A DNA stretch of 64,000 bases, taken from an uncultured Ezakiella sp. (GTDB lineage: Bacteria > Bacillota > Clostridia > Tissierellales > Peptoniphilaceae). The notes beneath the pieces were generated by a model. It saw only the letters and a program-made list of their open reading frames with translations. It did no database searches and was not told the origin of the DNA. Location: positions 62,001 through 126,000 of the forward strand of contig NZ_CALTVH010000003.1 in the NCBI RefSeq assembly GCF_943913045.1. Direction: 5' to 3'. Shown one piece after another: positions 60,720 to 64,000 of this stretch (positions within the stretch are counted from its first letter, which is position 1; every line of letters starts with the position of its first letter). The translations under genes and the position numbers were made by a program.

Positions 60720-60945
60720 AATAAAGTCTCCCCTTTTTCTAATCTTTGCTATAAGAAAATATTATAATTAATTATATTATATCATAAAGGCCAATTTTTT
60801 CCCACATTTATCTACACTTGTCAAAATTTCATTTAGCATCTATTCCCTTCTTATCCACTTCTCAGGTCTTTGCCCTGATAATTGTCTCCACATTTGGGGT
60901 AAATTTATATATATTTAGTTTTATTTAATTTTTTAGGAGGTTTTT
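60720..60945. other. Intergenic region upstream of the restriction genes
   Basis: Contains an extended -10 (TGATATAAT on the minus strand, near 60780), a TATAATTAATTATA palindrome beside it, and, for the plus-strand hydrolase, AGGAGG before 60946. No gene seen. Confidence 0.4.
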
Positions 60946-61950
60946 ATGTATATTGCACTTGCAATTATTTTTTTAATTTTATTTGTCCCTCAGTTTTATT
61001 ATTGGGTCAAGGGACGCCAGTACAGGTCTTTGGATATTGGTTCCAAGTTTTTTAAAAAATATTCTGTTAAAAAAGAGGACTATTACGAAGAGTTTTATTT
61101 GACCAACACTGATGGTTTTGATCTTTTTGTTAGGCTTTTGTCTTGCGAAAATCCCAAAGGCATTGTGCAAATTGTTCACGGGGTTGCTGAGCACACTGGC
61201 AACTACATGGACTTCGCCAGATTTTTAAATAAAAACGGCTACATGGTTGTCATGGACGACCACCGGGGCCACGGCAAATCCATTTCGACTGCTTATCCCA
61301 ACGGTTATATGATTCGCGGCCAAGAGCTGGTCGACGATGAGATTATGATCGCACGTTATATGCAAGAGGCCTATCCTGATTTAAAATATTGTATGCTGGG
61401 CCACTCTATGGGTTCTATGATTACCAGATTGTGTTTAAGGGACAATGATAATCTTTTAGATAAGCTGATCATCATGGGGACTGTGCCTGTAAATAAATTT
61501 GCTTGGCTTGGCGTGTTTTTTGCAAATATTCTTTGCTTTTATTTGGGCGAAAAATCCGAGAGTATGCTAATCGATGGAGTTGTGGGCGCAAAGAGCCTGG
61601 ACTTCATCAGCTACAATAAGGACAATATTTCCTACAAAGAAAATGATCCGCTTAGGATTTTTAAGTTTAGACTTGGCTATTCAAGAGCATTAATCGAGCT
61701 AAATAAAATGCTTGGCAAAAAATCCAAATACAAATGCCAAAATCCAGGCCTAGAAATCTATAATATGGTCGGCGAAGATGACATTATAACCAAGGGCGAA
61801 AAAGGAGTTGAGTCCAGCCTGAAATTTTTAAAAAATCTGGGCTACCAAAACATCTCCTCCAAAACCTACGACCATATGAAACACGAAATTCTCTGCGAAA
61901 CAGACAAGGAAACTGTTTACGCAGACGCGCTAGAGTTTTTGGAGAAATAA
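60946..61950 (+). CDS. Alpha/beta hydrolase, lysophospholipase/monoacylglycerol lipase type
   Basis: 334 residues. An N-terminal membrane helix (ALAIIFLILFVPQFYYWV), then a hydrolase fold with IVHGVAEHTGNYMDFARFL, MDDHRGHGKS, the nucleophile elbow GHSMGSMI, and a late VGEDDIITKGEKG and HMKHEIL supplying acid and histidine. Serine-aminopeptidase/monoglyceride-lipase family, acting on lipid esters, probably membrane-associated. Single gene with AGGAGG before its ATG. Confidence 0.93.
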   Translation: MYIALAIIFLILFVPQFYYWVKGRQYRSLDIGSKFFKKYSVKKEDYYEEFYLTNTDGFDLFVRLLSCENPKGIVQIVHGVAEHTGNYMDFARFLNKNGYMVVMDDHRGHGKSISTAYPNGYMIRGQELVDDEIMIARYMQEAYPDLKYCMLGHSMGSMITRLCLRDNDNLLDKLIIMGTVPVNKFAWLGVFFANILCFYLGEKSESMLIDGVVGAKSLDFISYNKDNISYKENDPLRIFKFRLGYSRALIELNKMLGKKSKYKCQNPGLEIYNMVGEDDIITKGEKGVESSLKFLKNLGYQNISSKTYDHMKHEILCETDKETVYADALEFLEK

Positions 61951-61978
61951 TGTAAGAAAAATATTTTAAACAAATTTT

Positions 61979-62016
61979 AAATCTCTTCTGAAAATATGTA
62001 GGAGAGATTTTTTATT
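61979..62016 (+). terminator. Terminator of the alpha/beta hydrolase gene
   Basis: AAATCTCT / AGAGATTT with a T-rich tail on the plus strand. Confidence 0.75.
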
Positions 62017-62045
62017 TTTAAATTATCCTGAAAAATTTTTCCGTT

Positions 62046-62072
62046 AAAAAATCCCCAGTCTCCCGGGGATTT
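62046..62072 (-). terminator. Terminator of the short-chain dehydrogenase gene
   Basis: AAATCCCC / GGGGATTT, 8-base loop, T-run on the minus strand. Confidence 0.85.
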
Positions 62073-62083
62073 GAAAGTAATTT

Positions 62084-62830
62084 TTACACCCTCATTAGTC
62101 CATCTACCATTAGGACTTGGCCTGTTATATAGGAGGCCTTGTCGCTGGCCAAAAAAACATAGGCGTTTGCTATGTCTTCTGGCTCTCCCAATCTCTTTAG
62201 GGGGATGGACTGGATTAAAGGTTTTATCATTTCATCTGGTAGGGCGGAAACCATGTCTGTGTTGGTTATTCCAGGACCTACTGCATTGACCCTGATCTTG
62301 TATGGGGCAAGTTCCCTGGCCAAGGCTAGGGTAAATCCATTTACTGCAAACTTACTAGTTGGATAAGCTATACCTGAAGGTTGAGCATCTCTAGAAACCA
62401 TGGATGAGGTGTTTATTATTACTCCAGAATTTTTTTCTACCATGAAATCATAGACCGCCCTAGAGCAATTAAAAACTCCTAGAACATTTATGTTCATAAC
62501 TTTTTCAAACATTTCTTGGGTGTAGTCTCCAAAGGGTTCTGAGGCTGACACTCCAGCATTGTTGGCTAGGATATCGATTTTTCCATACTTGTCATAAACT
62601 GACTTGAAGGATTTTTTTACATCTTCTAAGTCAAATAGGTTGGGCCAAATTCCCTCAACCTGGTAGTCTGGGTTTTCTTTTTTAAGTTTTTCCACTGCCT
62701 TTTCGGCTGTCTCTTGTCTAGAACCTGCTAGGACTACCTTGGCCCCTTGGTCCAGAAATTCTTTTACAATTGCATATCCGATGCCTCTTGTGCCACCTGT
62801 TACGATTGCTACCTTGTCTTTTAATAACAT
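62084..62830 (-). CDS. Short-chain dehydrogenase/reductase (FabG-like)
   Basis: 248 residues, classical SDR: TGGTRGIG (cofactor loop), NNAGVS, the catalytic Ser-Tyr-Lys with YPTSK, and VNAVGPGITNTDM; it ends SYITGQVLMVDGLM. NADP(H)-dependent oxidoreductase of the 3-oxoacyl reductase type; substrate not determined. It has no fatty-acid synthesis neighbours. AAGGAGG precedes the ATG. Confidence 0.94.
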   Translation of the reverse strand: MLLKDKVAIVTGGTRGIGYAIVKEFLDQGAKVVLAGSRQETAEKAVEKLKKENPDYQVEGIWPNLFDLEDVKKSFKSVYDKYGKIDILANNAGVSASEPFGDYTQEMFEKVMNINVLGVFNCSRAVYDFMVEKNSGVIINTSSMVSRDAQPSGIAYPTSKFAVNGFTLALARELAPYKIRVNAVGPGITNTDMVSALPDEMIKPLIQSIPLKRLGEPEDIANAYVFLASDKASYITGQVLMVDGLMRV

Positions 62831-62913
62831 TTTTTCCTCCTTTTTAAAATTATTTTTTTACCTTCGTCTCGATTGGTATATACCCTTTTTATTTACCCTA
62901 TTATCTATTCCAA

Positions 62914-62944
62914 CAAAAAACTGGGTCTCGCGGATCCAGTTTTC
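62914..62944 (-). terminator. Terminator of the nitroreductase gene
   Basis: AAAACTGGGTC / GATCCAGTTTT (one G-T pair) with a T-run on the minus strand. Confidence 0.8.
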
Positions 62945-62953
62945 TTTATATCA

Positions 62954-63577
62954 TTATGCAAATTTTGTAATCTCTGCGACATCGAGTCTGACTGATTCGT
63001 GGTGGTCGTAGTCGGATTCGCCTATCGCGAGGATCATGACTGGGACATATCTTTCTGGATCTAAGTCAAAGGCCGCAGCAAGTTTGTCTTCTTCAAAGCC
63101 TCCGATGGCATTTGTGTCGTAGCCGTGGGCACGGGCGACTAGCATGAGTTGCATGGCCATTAGGCTAGCATCGATCTTTACTACATCATTCATTTTTTGC
63201 TTGGAGAAGGACTTGTAGGCTGGGACAAAGAGGTCCATGAGCTCATTTTTAACTTTTTCTGGCATGTAGCCTTTTTCAACAGCCATGCTATAAATTTCAT
63301 CTGCCTTTTCATAGCATTTCATATCTCCAAAGATCAAAATCATGGCAGCTGATGTGTCGTTTTGCCTTACATTAAATTTGATCAGTGGGCGGAGTTTGTC
63401 TTTGCCTTCGTCTGATTCAACTATTACAAATCTCCATGGTTGTAAGTTTACTGATGATGGGGCCAGTGTCGCCTCTCTTAAAATTTCCATCATCTCTTCT
63501 CTATCAATCTTGGTTTCTTTAAATTCCTTTACCGAGTGCCTGTTAAATACTACGTCTTCAAAATTATTGTTTTTCAT
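62954..63577 (-). CDS. Nitroreductase family FMN oxidoreductase
   Basis: 207 residues. FNRHSVKEFKETKI (phosphate-binding RxSxRxF-like), REATLAPSSVNLQPWRFVIV and the later GGFEEDKLAAAF, PVMILAIGESD are family markers. Reduces nitro compounds, quinones or enones using NAD(P)H. The ATG at 63577 is chosen for GGAGGGAAG in front; a frame to 63610 has no site. Upstream lie two repeated palindromes that may be operator sites. Confidence 0.9.
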   Translation of the reverse strand: MKNNNFEDVVFNRHSVKEFKETKIDREEMMEILREATLAPSSVNLQPWRFVIVESDEGKDKLRPLIKFNVRQNDTSAAMILIFGDMKCYEKADEIYSMAVEKGYMPEKVKNELMDLFVPAYKSFSKQKMNDVVKIDASLMAMQLMLVARAHGYDTNAIGGFEEDKLAAAFDLDPERYVPVMILAIGESDYDHHESVRLDVAEITKFA

Positions 63578-63650
63578 ATACACTTCCCTCCTGCCATCCT
63601 TATACCCCAAAGGGATGAAAATATATTTTTAAAATGTAAAATAAATAATC

Positions 63651-63675
63651 AACTATTAAGAATTCCTTAATAGTT
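63651..63675. promoter_or_regulatory. Palindrome upstream of nitroreductase, site 1
   Basis: AACTATTAAG-AATTC-CTTAATAGTT, perfect 10-bp arms with a 5-base centre. Confidence 0.5.
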
Positions 63676-63686
63676 CAAGAGAAAGC

Positions 63687-63711
63687 AAGTCTTAGGAAAT
63701 TCCTAATAGTT
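63687..63711. promoter_or_regulatory. Palindrome upstream of nitroreductase, site 2
   Basis: AAGTCTTAGG-AAATT-CCTAATAGTT, imperfect copy of site 1 with centres 36 bases apart. Confidence 0.45.
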
Positions 63712-63786
63712 CAAAAATCTTGCATTAAATATTTATTCTTTAAATTAAAATACAAAATTTCAGTTAAGTCAAAAGAGCCTAAAAAA

Positions 63787-63814
63787 ACAGTTATTAAGAA
63801 ATACTTAATAACTG
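63787..63814 (-). terminator. Terminator of the ABC ATPase gene
   Basis: CAGTTATTAAG-AAATA-CTTAATAACTG, perfect 11-bp arms; on the minus strand it runs into CTGTTTTTTTAGG. Its sequence resembles the two palindromes near the nitroreductase. Confidence 0.75.
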
Positions 63815-63832
63815 TAAATAAAAATAACTAAC

Positions 63833-64000
63833 TTATATTTCATAAATTTTGTCGAATAGCTCTTTGATTGTCTCATCTAGATTGTGGCTGACCATAATAA
63901 TGGTTAGATTTTTATCTTTGAGTAAATTTTCTTCTATCAGCCTTCGGTTTTCCCTGTCTAGAGAACTTGTCCCCTCGTCTATTAAAATTATTTCCTTGCC
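63833..64000 (-). CDS. ABC transporter ATPase, C-terminal fragment (runs off window)
   Basis: The last 55 codons of an ABC ATPase: Walker B and D-loop IILIDEGTSSLD, then IIMVSHNLDET with the H-loop histidine, ending KIYEI. The rest lies beyond the window. The transported substrate cannot be inferred. Confidence 0.85.
   Translation of the reverse strand, partial: GKEIILIDEGTSSLDRENRRLIEENLLKDKNLTIIMVSHNLDETIKELFDKIYEI

Noticed and set aside
1..64000. tRNA, rRNA, CRISPR array, prophage or insertion-sequence genes
   Set aside because: None recognised: no cloverleaf candidates, no spaced direct-repeat arrays, and no transposase, integrase or phage structural proteins.

Overview
The window looks like chromosome from a low-GC (by eye about one third G+C), Gram-positive, anaerobic Firmicute. 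The evidence is the ctsR-mcsA-mcsB-clpC-radA heat-shock operon, WhiA, the rpmG-secE-nusG-rplK-rplA order, strong AGGAGG ribosome-binding sites, TTGACA/TATAAT promoters, SLH-anchored surface proteins, a hybrid-cluster protein, a GrdX protein from the glycine-reductase world and a GATC-type restriction system. A Tissierellia/Peptoniphilaceae-like host fits best, but this is inference from gene content. No tRNA, rRNA, CRISPR array, prophage or intact insertion sequence was seen.

Layout. 1-6.5 kb: end of an M20 amidohydrolase, a MATE exporter, a lipoprotein/lipid-kinase/MarR operon, a small membrane protein, RNase HI, a zinc-ribbon MscL and a flavodoxin. 6.6-9.5 kb: two divergent S-layer-homology proteins sharing an intergenic region with five TTACAT repeats. 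9.5-9.9 kb: a gene-free stretch with two copies of a hairpin module set in different perfectly paired stems, a candidate structured RNA or REP-like element. 9.9-19.5 kb: housekeeping genes (NAD-kinase-like, dihydroorotase, M18 aminopeptidase, phosphoesterase, RNA methyltransferase, GrdX, WhiA, Nudix, a membrane transporter, a TIM-barrel protein). 19.5-25.2 kb: CtsR operon in which McsB has lost its catalytic residues and McsA has lost a zinc finger, while ClpC, CtsR and RadA look intact. 25.4-27.6 kb: rplA-rplK-nusG-secE-rpmG.

27.8-37.5 kb: a three-gene surface operon (SLH/SHIRT/Ig-like protein, leucine-rich-repeat protein, subtilisin-like protease). 37.6-43.0 kb: a complete peptide/nickel-type ABC importer. 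43.5-45.7 kb: a radical SAM protein and a divergent TetR regulator whose probable operator covers the radical-SAM -35 box. 45.7-51.6 kb: MsrAB lipoprotein, then a nitrosative-stress regulon: Hcp with DUF488, a Crp/Fnr-type (HcpR-like) regulator, and a DUF438/hemerythrin/PAS protein. A GTTGT-N4-ACAAC operator lies at about -41 relative to both target promoters. 51.8-53.4 kb: isochorismatase-like hydrolase, small membrane protein and YdjY-like lipoprotein.

53.6-60.7 kb is the most conspicuous accessory block: a Sau3AI-like restriction endonuclease and its C5 cytosine methyltransferase, followed by a second transcription unit with a ParB-like protein and an 885-residue phospholipase-D/SNF2-helicase fusion. 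It reads as a GATC restriction-modification system extended by a two-gene effector or accessory module. 60.9-64 kb: alpha/beta hydrolase, short-chain dehydrogenase, nitroreductase and the end of an ABC ATPase.

A second non-coding theme is a family of nested palindromes (core GTACT-GCC...TAAATCC...CGGA...TAAG) placed inside the loops of three separate Rho-independent terminators.
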